DNA of 8,461 bases from UBA1172 sp049889655 (GTDB taxonomy: Bacteria; Pseudomonadota; Alphaproteobacteria; Puniceispirillales; UBA1172), in NCBI GenBank assembly GCA_049889655.1, contig JBMHCY010000109.1, positions 1 to 8,461 of the forward strand, read 5' to 3'. This document shows, one piece after another, positions 1-6,517 of the stretch (its first letter is position 1; the number at the start of each line of letters is the position of its first letter). The translations under genes and the position numbers were made by a program. The notes beneath the pieces were generated by a model that worked only from the letters and a program-made list of their open reading frames with translations, was not told the DNA's origin and ran no database searches.

Positions 1-306
1 GATAATTCCAACGTTGGTGGTAACCAGTACTATCTCGGGAGCCTGAACGTGATCTCTGATGTGGGCCTTGATAAGGACCTTGGCCTGCGCTGGACCGTCT
101 TCAGTGATTTCGGCAGTGTCTGGAACACCGATTACCCTGAAAATGTCCGTGGAGCCAAGAATGACAGCATGCGGTCGTCATTTGGCTGGGGGCTGCTTTG
201 GGACACGGCGGTCGGCCCGATGACCTTCATGTGGGCTTACCCGATAGAAAAAGAAAGTTATGACCAGACGAAAGTCTTCCAGTTCCGCTTCGGTGGCCGG
301 TTCTAG
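1..306 (+). CDS. bamA: Outer membrane protein assembly factor BamA, C-terminal fragment (5' end outside window)
   Basis: The frame is open from base 1 to a TAG at 304-306, giving about 101 residues of the end of an Omp85-family beta-barrel. BamA is the outer-membrane insertase that folds beta-barrel proteins. Visible family features are a GGNQYY strand near the left edge, an FSDFGSVW segment, a GWGLLWDTAVGPM segment that matches the usual 'G.gl.W.sP.Gp' strand, and a terminal strand FQFRFGGRF. That last strand ends in an aromatic residue, as a beta-signal does. Only the last barrel strands are present; the POTRA domains would lie upstream of the window. The following skp and lpx genes are the classic bamA neighbourhood and support BamA over a TamA paralogue. 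An internal ATG at 49 is simply an in-frame methionine. Confidence 0.93.
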   Translation, partial: DNSNVGGNQYYLGSLNVISDVGLDKDLGLRWTVFSDFGSVWNTDYPENVRGAKNDSMRSSFGWGLLWDTAVGPMTFMWAYPIEKESYDQTKVFQFRFGGRF

Positions 307-883
307 GTTGCTGAACAGGATCGGCTCACGCCTCTCCGCAGCCCTTGTTGCGCTCATCCTGGCCGTATCCGCGCCTGTTGCCTGGGCGCAAGATGAAACG
401 CTTGTGCCGAATTTCAGTTTCGGCATTGTGGATATGAACGCGGTCATGCAGCAATCGAACGCCATCAAGGTGATCCGCCAGGCCCTCGATGAGCAAAACG
501 CGCTCTTTCAGGAACAGATTTCCGAAGAAGAACTGGCGCTTCGCAATGAGGAAAAGAAACTGAACGAAGACAAGCCCAGCATCAGCAAGGAGGAGTTCAA
601 CACCCGTCTTGCCGATTTTGAATCCCGGGTGATCAGGCTTCAGCGTAGTATCCAGGCCCAGAAAAGCAGTTTTGACAATTCGTTCAATCAGGCGCAGGAA
701 AAGCTCCAGCAGGAACTGGTCAAGGTGATATCGGATATCGCCAGTGAACGCGGCTATGCCATGGTGATCCAGAAACAGAATGCGGTGATATTTGATACCA
801 ATCTCGACATCACCCCGCTTGCGCTCGAAAGGCTCAACGAGCGGACAAAGAACCTCAAGGTCACTCTGGAAAAGAAGGAATAG
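260..883 (+). CDS. skp: OmpH/Skp-family periplasmic chaperone
   Basis: The product is a 207-residue exported protein of the Skp/OmpH family. These trimeric holdases carry unfolded outer-membrane proteins across the periplasm to BamA, which fits its position directly after bamA. From the ATG at 260, a positively charged N-terminus is followed by a hydrophobic segment (about residues 25-41) and a likely signal peptidase site after APVAWA (cleavage before Gln44). The mature part starts with the family strand FGIVDMNAVMQQS (54-66). A long charged coiled coil follows (about 70-160), then the closing strands (MVIQKQNAVIFDT, DITPLALERLN). The ATG overlaps bamA by 47 nt and is preceded by a purine-rich AAAAAGAAAG but no GGAG core. 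A TTG at 308, just after the bamA stop, would give a more usual 27-residue signal peptide, and a GTG lies at 293, so the start is uncertain. The family call is firm; family members differ greatly in length. Confidence 0.88.
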   Translation: MTRRKSSSSASVAGSRLLNRIGSRLSAALVALILAVSAPVAWAQDETLVPNFSFGIVDMNAVMQQSNAIKVIRQALDEQNALFQEQISEEELALRNEEKKLNEDKPSISKEEFNTRLADFESRVIRLQRSIQAQKSSFDNSFNQAQEKLQQELVKVISDIASERGYAMVIQKQNAVIFDTNLDITPLALERLNERTKNLKVTLEKKE

Positions 884-1906
884 ATGGCTGACCCGCGTTT
901 TTATCCTGACCTGAAACCCCTTACGGTGACTGCGATTGTTGATCTTGTCCGGGGGGAATTGCTGCGCGGCCACGGCCATGATGAGGCGACCGGGATCAAC
1001 GCCGCCGCCAATGCCGGTAAGGGGGATGTCTGCTTTGTCAGTCAGGAGAAAGCGGCCGAAAGCCTCAGTGCCAATGCCGGGGCCATCTGTCTGGTGACAC
1101 CTGATCTGGCCGGCAAGTTGCCGGATGCAGTGATCGCCATTGCCGTTCCCGACCCGAAGGCCGCCCTCGGGCTTGTCATGCGTGCGATGCTGCCGGAAGA
1201 AACACCGCCTGCCGGGGTTGATCCGTCAGCCTCGATCGCAGCAACGGCTTCCCTTGGTGAAGGCTGCAGTATCGGCGAAAATGTGGTGATCCGTGATGGT
1301 GTTGAGCTTGGCCCGGGCTGTATTATCGGCCCTGGGGTTCATATTGGCCGGGGCTGTGTTCTTGGCGAAGGGGTGCGCGTCCACGCCCAGGCCAGCATCA
1401 ATTATGCCGTGATCGGTAACAGGGCTGAAATCGGGGCCTCGACCGTCATCGGCCAGATCGGGTTTGGTGTCGGCCGTGATCAGGGCAATGTCATCCTGCC
1501 GCATCTGGGGCTCGTGCGGATCGGTGATGAATGCAATATCGGGGCAGCGACCACGATAGACCGCGGTTTTCTTGAAGATACCGTGATCGGGGCCCGGGTG
1601 ATGATCGATAATCTTTGCCAAATCGCCCATAATGTTCAAGTGGCTGACGGCACGGTGATCTGCGCCCAGACAGGTATTGCCGGGTCAACGCAGATCGGCC
1701 GCAACAATGTGTTCGGGGCACAATGCGGGGTTGCCGATAACCTCGTGATCGGTGACGGCAATATGTTCGCTGCCCGCAGTGGTGTCACCAAGAATATCGG
1801 CAATGGTCAGGTGATGGGAGGTTTCCCGGCCGTGCCTATTAATGAGTTTCGCCGCCAGGTCGCAAGCATTCGCCGCCTTGGCCGAAAAACAAACCATGGA
1901 GAATGA
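884..1906 (+). CDS. lpxD: UDP-3-O-(3-hydroxyacyl)glucosamine N-acyltransferase LpxD
   Basis: LpxD transfers a second (R)-3-hydroxyacyl chain from ACP to the 2-amino group of UDP-3-O-acylglucosamine, the third step of lipid A synthesis in the cytoplasm. The 340 residues are normal for the family. Residues 1-105 match the N-terminal uridine-binding domain (GDVCFVSQEK). Residues 113-310 are a left-handed beta-helix of hexapeptide repeats (IGENVVIRDGVELGPG and similar). The motif IDNLCQIAHNV places the expected catalytic histidine at His249, equivalent to E. coli His239, and TTIDRGFLEDTVIG is also conserved. The usual DGFG loop reads QIGFG (191-195), with Ile at the Asp position. The start codon abuts the skp stop, and a GAAGGA ribosome-binding site lies at 874-879 with a 4-nt spacer. 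Residues from about 317 form the C-terminal helical tail. Confidence 0.97.
   Translation: MADPRFYPDLKPLTVTAIVDLVRGELLRGHGHDEATGINAAANAGKGDVCFVSQEKAAESLSANAGAICLVTPDLAGKLPDAVIAIAVPDPKAALGLVMRAMLPEETPPAGVDPSASIAATASLGEGCSIGENVVIRDGVELGPGCIIGPGVHIGRGCVLGEGVRVHAQASINYAVIGNRAEIGASTVIGQIGFGVGRDQGNVILPHLGLVRIGDECNIGAATTIDRGFLEDTVIGARVMIDNLCQIAHNVQVADGTVICAQTGIAGSTQIGRNNVFGAQCGVADNLVIGDGNMFAARSGVTKNIGNGQVMGGFPAVPINEFRRQVASIRRLGRKTNHGE
1898..1903 (+). promoter_or_regulatory. Ribosome-binding site that fixes the fabZ start
   Basis: GGAGAA lies just before the ATG at 1908; counted from the GGAG core the spacing is 6 nt. It overlaps the last codons of lpxD, suggesting coupling. In-frame ATGs at 1842 and 1896 lack a comparable site, so 1908 is preferred. 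Confidence 0.7.
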
Positions 1907-1907
1907 G

Positions 1908-2363
1908 ATGTCAGATGAAACTGTCCTTAATCATCCCGATATTCTGGAGTTGATCCCTCACCGGCCGCCGTTTCTGATGATCGACAGGGTGGATTCCCTT
2001 GTCGCCCATGAAAGCGCCCGGGGGATCAAGGCGATTGCCAGCACGGAACCGCATCTGGCAGGGCATTTCCCCGGCTTCCCGATCATGCCCGGTGTGCTGA
2101 TCATTGAGGCGATGGCCCAGACTGCGGGTGTGCTGATCGCCTGGAGCAACCGTGATGATACGGATGGCAAGCACGTCTATTTCACGACACTGGACAAGGT
2201 CAAGTTTAAGTCACCCGCCCGCCCCGGTGATGTGCTGCATCTCGATGTCACCTGTGTTGGCGGCAAAGGGATGCTGTTCAAGTTCGAAGGTGTGGCGAGT
2301 ATTGATGGCAAGACTGTCGCAATTGCTACTTTCTCGGCCATGGTTGTGGAGCCAGGACGCTGA
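1908..2363 (+). CDS. fabZ: (3R)-hydroxyacyl-[ACP] dehydratase FabZ
   Basis: FabZ removes water from (3R)-hydroxyacyl-ACP to form trans-2-enoyl-ACP in fatty acid elongation. It uses the same hydroxyacyl-ACP pool as LpxA and LpxD, so its place between lpxD and lpxA puts the competing enzymes on one transcript. The 151-residue product has the usual family length and a single hot-dog fold. It shows IPHRPPFLMIDRV (16-28) and the active-site segment GHFPGFPIMPGVLIIEAMAQ (52-71), with catalytic His53 and Glu67. The start at 1908 is 1 nt after the lpxD stop. Upstream in-frame ATGs at 1842 and 1896 would add residues that overlap LpxD codons and are not expected in FabZ. Confidence 0.96.
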   Translation: MSDETVLNHPDILELIPHRPPFLMIDRVDSLVAHESARGIKAIASTEPHLAGHFPGFPIMPGVLIIEAMAQTAGVLIAWSNRDDTDGKHVYFTTLDKVKFKSPARPGDVLHLDVTCVGGKGMLFKFEGVASIDGKTVAIATFSAMVVEPGR

Positions 2364-3163
2364 TGGCTGATCTTATTCACCCCACCGCCATCATTGAGGA
2401 TGGTGCCCGGATCGCCGGTGATGTTCGCATCGGGCCCTATTGTGTTATCGGCAGCAAGGTCAACCTTGGTGAGGGGACGATCCTTCACAGCCATGTTGTG
2501 ATTGACGGCAACACCCGGATCGGCAGAAACAACGAAATCCATCCCTTTGCCGTGCTCGGCAAGAAGCCCCAGCATACCCAGTACAAGGGCGAGGATTCCG
2601 TGTTGGAAATCGGTGACGGCAACACCATCCGGGAAAACGTCACCATGCATCCGGGGACAGCCATCGACAACATGATCACCAAGGTCGGTGACAACAACCT
2701 GTTCTTTGTCGGCTGCCATATCGCCCATGATTGTGTTCTCGGTGATAATATCATTGTCACCAACGATGCCATGCTGGGTGGCCATGTCCATATCGGGGAT
2801 TATGCCTATATCGGGGGCAACAGCGCGATCAAGCAGTATGTGCGGATCGGCGGGCACGCCATGATCAGCGGCATGACAGGTGTGACTGCGGATGTGATTC
2901 CCTTCGGGTCAGTCTTCGGGCCGCGGGCGGTGATGACGGGGCTCAATCTCGTTGGGATGAAGCGGCGCGGGTTCAGCCGTGACCAGATCACCACCCTGCG
3001 CCGGGCCTATCGCCTGCTGTTTGCCAATGAGGGCACCTTCAGTGAACGTCTCGACGAGGTCAGCAATCTCTATGGCCATGAAGAGGAAGTGGCGAAAATC
3101 CTGAAATTCATTACTGATGGCGGCGACAAACCGCTGTGCCATCCTGATCGGGATAGTGGATGA
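2363..3163 (+). CDS. lpxA: UDP-N-acetylglucosamine O-acyltransferase LpxA
   Basis: LpxA catalyses the first step of lipid A synthesis, moving an (R)-3-hydroxyacyl group from ACP to the 3-OH of UDP-GlcNAc in the cytoplasm. The 266-residue product has a left-handed beta-helix of hexapeptide repeats (about 1-190) and a helical C-terminal domain beginning near GMKRRGFSRDQI (198-209). The motif CHIAHDC gives His119 and the catalytic base His122, equivalent to E. coli His122 and His125. His141 in GGHV matches E. coli His144. Aligned by eye, E. coli His160 in the AIHQF motif is replaced by Lys157 (AIKQY). Gly170 aligns with E. coli Gly173, the acyl-chain ruler, which suggests a long-chain donor; that is inference. 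The ATG overlaps the fabZ stop by 1 nt, with AGGA at 2354-2357 and a 5-nt spacer. Confidence 0.97.
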   Translation: MADLIHPTAIIEDGARIAGDVRIGPYCVIGSKVNLGEGTILHSHVVIDGNTRIGRNNEIHPFAVLGKKPQHTQYKGEDSVLEIGDGNTIRENVTMHPGTAIDNMITKVGDNNLFFVGCHIAHDCVLGDNIIVTNDAMLGGHVHIGDYAYIGGNSAIKQYVRIGGHAMISGMTGVTADVIPFGSVFGPRAVMTGLNLVGMKRRGFSRDQITTLRRAYRLLFANEGTFSERLDEVSNLYGHEEEVAKILKFITDGGDKPLCHPDRDSG

Positions 3164-3975
3164 AGACGGCGGCACCATTGGGGATCATCGCAGCCGCCGG
3201 TGAATTGCCCCGGCTGGCGGCCGATGCCGCCAAGGCCAGCGGCCGTCCGGTCTTCATTATTGCTCTGCGCGATATCGCCACTGCTGATTTTTCAGCCCAC
3301 CAATCCGTCAGCCTGCGGGTAGGCGGCTTCAAGGCCATTCTTGAATCTCTGCATGATGCAGGTTGTACGGAGGTTCTGCTTTCCGGCAAGTTCGTCCGGC
3401 CGCGGCTGGCTGATGCCTTTCCTGATACCATGGCCTCCGGCGTTGCGATGACGCTGATGACAAGCGGTGATGATGCGGCCTTGCGGAAAATCAGGGATAT
3501 TTTCAGCGAAGCCGGGATCACCATTGCTGATACAGCCCAGTTCTTTGGCAACCTGAAAGCCCCGCTTGGTCCCATGGCGGGCCCGTCCCCCGTATCAGCG
3601 GTTGATGCCCAGATCGCCTGCGGTATCGGGGTGCTCTCGCGCCTGGGTGATTGTGATGTGGGGCAGGCGGTGATCGTTCAGGGCAGCCGCGTTTTGGCCA
3701 TCGAAGCCGCGGAAGGAACCGACGCCATGATCCGGCGTGCGGCTGATCTGATTGATCCCGATCTCGGTGCGGCAGTTCTGGTCAAGATGATGAAATCCGC
3801 TCAGGACAGGGGGCTTGACCCGCCTGTTATCGGCAGCGGGACGATTGCCGCTGCGGCCGCCGCAGGGATCGCCGTTGTTGCCATCGAAGCCGGAAGTGTG
3901 GTGGTGGTGGACCGCGATGAAACCATCCGCCAGGCCGAGGCTGCGGGGGTAAGCGTGATCGGGGTGGCAGGCTGA
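3160..3975 (+). CDS. lpxI: UDP-2,3-diacylglucosamine pyrophosphatase LpxI
   Basis: LpxI hydrolyses UDP-2,3-diacylglucosamine to lipid X and UMP, the fourth step of lipid A synthesis. It is the alphaproteobacterial replacement for the unrelated LpxH. The 271-residue protein shows the family start LGIIAAAGELPRLA (7-20), then VGGFKAILESLHDAGCTEVLLSGK (54-77), APLGPMAGP (134-142), and the C-terminal domain with EGTDAMIRRAADL and LVKMMKSAQDRGLDPPVIG. Asp220 in that last motif is the likely counterpart of the aspartate shown to be essential in Caulobacter LpxI (Asp225), by eye alignment. The gene sits between lpxA and lpxB, the arrangement through which LpxI was originally recognised. Its ATG overlaps the lpxA stop as ATGA (4 nt), and no strong ribosome-binding site is visible, so translation is probably coupled to lpxA. 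Confidence 0.93.
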   Translation: MKTAAPLGIIAAAGELPRLAADAAKASGRPVFIIALRDIATADFSAHQSVSLRVGGFKAILESLHDAGCTEVLLSGKFVRPRLADAFPDTMASGVAMTLMTSGDDAALRKIRDIFSEAGITIADTAQFFGNLKAPLGPMAGPSPVSAVDAQIACGIGVLSRLGDCDVGQAVIVQGSRVLAIEAAEGTDAMIRRAADLIDPDLGAAVLVKMMKSAQDRGLDPPVIGSGTIAAAAAAGIAVVAIEAGSVVVVDRDETIRQAEAAGVSVIGVAG

Positions 3976-5132
3976 TGAAACCCCTGCGGCTTGTCGTTGT
4001 TGTCGGGGAAGCGTCCGGGGATAGCCTTGCTGCAGCAGTTGTTGATGGTCTCATAAGCCTCGGCCGGGACACCCGTCTTTCAGGGATCGGCGGTGTCAAA
4101 ATGCTCGAACGGGGGCTTGAACCTGTCGCCCCGATGGACAGCCTCACGGTTCTCGGTGTCGGTGAAGCGATCGGGGCGGTCCGGCGGCTGAATGCCCTCG
4201 CTGATCAATTGATCACGCACATCCTCAGCGAACGTCCTGATGCAGTCCTGACGGTGGACAGCAAAGGGTTCAATCTGCGCTTTGCCCGCAGACTCAAAGC
4301 ACGGATGGCCAATGAAGGCTGGCAGATACCGCTGATCCATGCTGTCGCGCCAACAGTCTGGGCCTGGGGGCAGTGGCGTGCCGCCAGGGTCGCAACGGCT
4401 GTTGACCGGCTGTTATGCCTGTTCCCCTTCGAAATACCGTATTTCACGGCCCATGGCATCGATGCTGTCGCCATTGGACATCCTTCGGCTGATCGGGACC
4501 GTCCTGATCGTCATGCCGCCCGGGCGAGCCTTTCCCTGGATCAGCAGGATCCTGTATTGGCGTTGCTTCCCGGCAGCCGCGGTGGTGAGATCAGGCGGCT
4601 GCTCCCCGATATGCTTGCGGCTGTACGAATTTTGCAGGCGGAGCGACCCGACCTGAAGGCAGTTTTGCCCATGGCTGAAAGCGTTGCCGATATCATCACG
4701 CCGATGACAGCCGCGCTGCCCGGGGTCATCACCCGGCCCCAGCATGATCTCGATACGGTCATGGCGGCTGCCGATTACGGGCTGATCTGCTCGGGTACGG
4801 TGACACTCGAAGCTGCCCTCAGTGGGCTTCCCGGCCATGCCTATTATCGTTCTGATGCCGTCAGCAGCATCATCGGCCGCCTGATGGTGCGGCGTGACCG
4901 GATCATCCTGCCGAATGTTATCACCGGGCAGGAGATTTACCCGTTCAGCCTGGGGCGGGAGTTCAATGCCGCAAAGATGGCGGCGGCGGCTCGCGAAGGG
5001 CTGGCCGCGGGCAGGGGTGTTGAGCCGCCTCAATGGGTGGCCATGCTGCGGCAGAAACTAACATCTAATGAAGGCTTTGGCCGGACAGCGGCCAAAGCTG
5101 TTCTTGAGACAATCGATGGTGACAGGGCCTAG
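3975..5132 (+). CDS. lpxB: Lipid-A-disaccharide synthase LpxB
   Basis: LpxB is a peripheral membrane glycosyltransferase of the GT-B fold. It joins lipid X to UDP-2,3-diacylglucosamine to give the lipid A disaccharide and UDP, the step after LpxI. The 385-residue product has the expected length. Recognisable motifs are VVGEASGD (9-16), VDSKGFNLRFARR (94-106), HAVAPTVWAWG (122-132), the LPGSRGGEI loop (198-206) with Arg202 in the place of a conserved nucleotide-site arginine, and CSGTVTLEAAL (272-282) near the donor site. The start overlaps the lpxI stop by 1 nt. The last codons contain a strong hairpin (5074-5098). The stop codon overlaps that of the convergent gltA gene. It is the last gene of the + strand operon in this window. 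Confidence 0.97.
   Translation: MKPLRLVVVVGEASGDSLAAAVVDGLISLGRDTRLSGIGGVKMLERGLEPVAPMDSLTVLGVGEAIGAVRRLNALADQLITHILSERPDAVLTVDSKGFNLRFARRLKARMANEGWQIPLIHAVAPTVWAWGQWRAARVATAVDRLLCLFPFEIPYFTAHGIDAVAIGHPSADRDRPDRHAARASLSLDQQDPVLALLPGSRGGEIRRLLPDMLAAVRILQAERPDLKAVLPMAESVADIITPMTAALPGVITRPQHDLDTVMAAADYGLICSGTVTLEAALSGLPGHAYYRSDAVSSIIGRLMVRRDRIILPNVITGQEIYPFSLGREFNAAKMAAAAREGLAAGRGVEPPQWVAMLRQKLTSNEGFGRTAAKAVLETIDGDRA
5074..5105. terminator. Hairpin inside the 3' end of lpxB, candidate (bidirectional) terminator
   Basis: A perfect 10-bp stem is formed by GCTTTGGCCG (5074-5083) and CGGCCAAAGC (5089-5098) around the loop GACAG. On the + strand it is followed by TGTTCTT, a short T-rich run. On the - strand, the bases after the stem read CTTCATTAG, which is less T-rich. 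It lies 32 nt before the lpxB stop and about 30 nt past the gltA stop. Because the genes leave no intergenic space, this is the best terminator candidate for either transcript. The T-tract is weak, so efficiency is uncertain. Confidence 0.5.
5129..5132. other. CTAG shared by the stop codons of lpxB and gltA
   Basis: The palindrome CTAG gives a TAG stop to lpxB on the + strand (5130-5132) and a TAG stop to gltA on the - strand (5129-5131). The two convergent coding regions therefore overlap by 4 nt, with no bases between them. Confidence 0.95.
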
Positions 5133-6433
5133 CGCTTGTTGATCGGCACGTAGGCGCGTTCTTCCGGGCCGGTATAGAGCTGGCGCGGCCGGCCGATACG
5201 CTGCAGCGGGTCTTCGATCATTTCCTTCCACTGGGAAATCCAGCCAACCGTCCGCGCGACAGCGAACAGCACGGTGAACATCGAGGTCGGGAAGCCCATC
5301 GCCTTGAGGATAATGCCGGAATAGAAATCAACATTCGGGTAGAGTTTCTTTTCGATGAAATACTCATCCTTGAGGGCAATGTCTTCCAGTTCCATGGCGA
5401 GCGTCAGCAGCGGTTCATCCTTGATGCCAAGATCAGAGAGCACCTTGTGGCAGGAATCACGCATGACCTTGGCGCGGGGGTCGAAATTCTTGTAGACACG
5501 ATGGCCAAAGCCGAACAGCCGGAACGGATCATCCTTATCGCGGGCCTTCTTGATATATTCCGGAATACGGCTCGGGTCACCGATCTCGGAGAGCATATTC
5601 AGCACCGCTTCGTTCGCACCGCCATGGGCAGGCCCCCAAAGCGCTGCAATCCCAGCAGCGATACAAGCAAACGGGTTGGCCCCTGAAGACCCGGCGAGGC
5701 GCACGGTCGAGGTCGAGGCGTTCTGCTCGTGATCGGCGTGGAGGATGAAAATCTTATCCATCGCATCGGCCAGAATGGGGTTGATCTGGTAATCCTCAGT
5801 GGGAACCGAAAAACACATATGCAGAAAGTTTTCGGCGTAGTTGAGGTTGTTGCGCGGATAATTGAACGGCTGGCCAAGGGAATATTTGAAGGCCATCGCT
5901 GCGAGGGTCGGCATCTTGGCGATGAGCCGCCGTGAGGCGATCATCCGTTGCTGCGGGTCATTGATATCGGTGCTGTCATGATAGAAGGCCGACAGCGCCC
6001 CGGTGACACCGCAGAGAATGGCCATTGGGTGAGCATCTCGGCGGAAGCCACGGAAAAAAGTCGTGATCTGTTCATGCACCATGGTGTGATGCGTGATCGC
6101 GTGGTCAAACTCGGCTTTTTCGTCGGTGGTCGGCAATTCGCCATGGAGGAGAAGATAGGCAACTTCCAGAAAGTCGCTTTTCTCTGCCAGTTCATCGATC
6201 GCATAACCGCTGTGCAACAGCTGCCCCTGTTCGCCATCAATATAGGTCAGGCTGGATTTGCAGGAGCCGGTCATGCCGAAGCCCGGATCAAAAGTGAACA
6301 TCCCCATATCGCTGTAAATGGATCGGATATCGACGACATCTGGCCCGACCGAACCGCCCAGGATTGGCATATCAACGGACTTACCGGTGCGGTTATCGGT
6401 AATGGTGACAGTGTTTTTGTCAGCGGATGTCAT
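5129..6433 (-). CDS. gltA: Type II citrate synthase GltA
   Basis: Citrate synthase condenses acetyl-CoA with oxaloacetate in the first step of the TCA cycle, in the cytoplasm. The product from the ATG at 6433 is 434 residues, as expected for the hexameric bacterial type. All three catalytic positions are visible: His270 in WGPAHGGAN, His311 in GFGHRVYKN and Asp369 in NVDFYSG, equivalent to E. coli His264, His305 and Asp362. The HADHEQNAS segment and the N-terminal DPGFGMTGSCKSSLTYIDG region are also typical. An in-frame ATG at 6475 would add 14 residues not expected in the family. The 6433 start has AAAGGAA at 6443-6449 with a 9-nt spacer. The gene follows gltX on the same strand after 74 nt. 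Confidence 0.97.
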   Translation of the reverse strand: MTSADKNTVTITDNRTGKSVDMPILGGSVGPDVVDIRSIYSDMGMFTFDPGFGMTGSCKSSLTYIDGEQGQLLHSGYAIDELAEKSDFLEVAYLLLHGELPTTDEKAEFDHAITHHTMVHEQITTFFRGFRRDAHPMAILCGVTGALSAFYHDSTDINDPQQRMIASRRLIAKMPTLAAMAFKYSLGQPFNYPRNNLNYAENFLHMCFSVPTEDYQINPILADAMDKIFILHADHEQNASTSTVRLAGSSGANPFACIAAGIAALWGPAHGGANEAVLNMLSEIGDPSRIPEYIKKARDKDDPFRLFGFGHRVYKNFDPRAKVMRDSCHKVLSDLGIKDEPLLTLAMELEDIALKDEYFIEKKLYPNVDFYSGIILKAMGFPTSMFTVLFAVARTVGWISQWKEMIEDPLQRIGRPRQLYTGPEERAYVPINKR

Positions 6434-6442
6434 CGAGGGGTA

Positions 6443-6449
6443 TTCCTTT
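6443..6449 (-). promoter_or_regulatory. Ribosome-binding site that fixes the gltA start
   Basis: On the - strand AAAGGAA ends 9 nt before the ATG at 6433. This supports that start over the ATG at 6475, which would place the site inside the coding region. Confidence 0.65.
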
Positions 6450-6488
6450 CTTTTCCATGGCCGTACGTGAAGCACGAACAGTGGCTAA

Positions 6489-6517
6489 GATATACCCGTA
6501 ATCCGCGTCATTTGCAA
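6489..6517 (-). promoter_or_regulatory. Possible sigma-70-type promoter for gltA
   Basis: Read on the - strand, TTGCAA (6512-6517) and TATATC (6489-6494) are separated by exactly 17 nt. Each matches four of six bases of the consensus -35 and -10 boxes. Transcription would begin near 6482 and give a leader of roughly 48 nt before gltA. The -35 box overlaps the last codons of gltX and sits in a perfect 10-bp palindrome, ATTTGCAAAT (6510-6519). No terminator is seen between gltX and gltA, so read-through from gltX is also likely. Confidence 0.35.

Noticed and set aside
326..979. Long open frame on the - strand opposite skp (217 codons)
   Set aside because: It lies antisense to a clear Skp-family gene, has no recognisable domain, and its composition is what the complement of skp gives.
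2177..2857. Long open frame on the - strand opposite fabZ and lpxA (226 codons)
   Set aside because: It is a complement artefact of the hexapeptide-repeat region of lpxA, with repetitive Asp/His/Ile content and no family resemblance.
3849..3864. GC-rich inverted repeat CTGCGG-CCG-CCGCAG inside lpxI
   Set aside because: It arises from a run of alanine codons in the middle of the gene, has a 3-nt loop and no T-tract, so I do not call it a terminator.
4202..4215. Perfect 14-bp palindrome TGATCAATTGATCA inside lpxB
   Set aside because: About one such palindrome per two windows of this size is expected by chance, it encodes ordinary LpxB residues, and it is not near a gene boundary.
4413..5033. 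Open frame on the - strand inside lpxB (206 codons)
   Set aside because: It is entirely antisense to well-conserved lpxB and has no recognisable motifs.
6434..6475. Earlier gltA start at 6475
   Set aside because: It would add 14 residues absent from the family and would bury the AAAGGAA ribosome-binding site inside the coding region.
6466..6476. Small hairpin CGTG-AAG-CACG between gltX and gltA
   Set aside because: The stem is only 4 bp with no T-tract on the - strand, too weak for a terminator.
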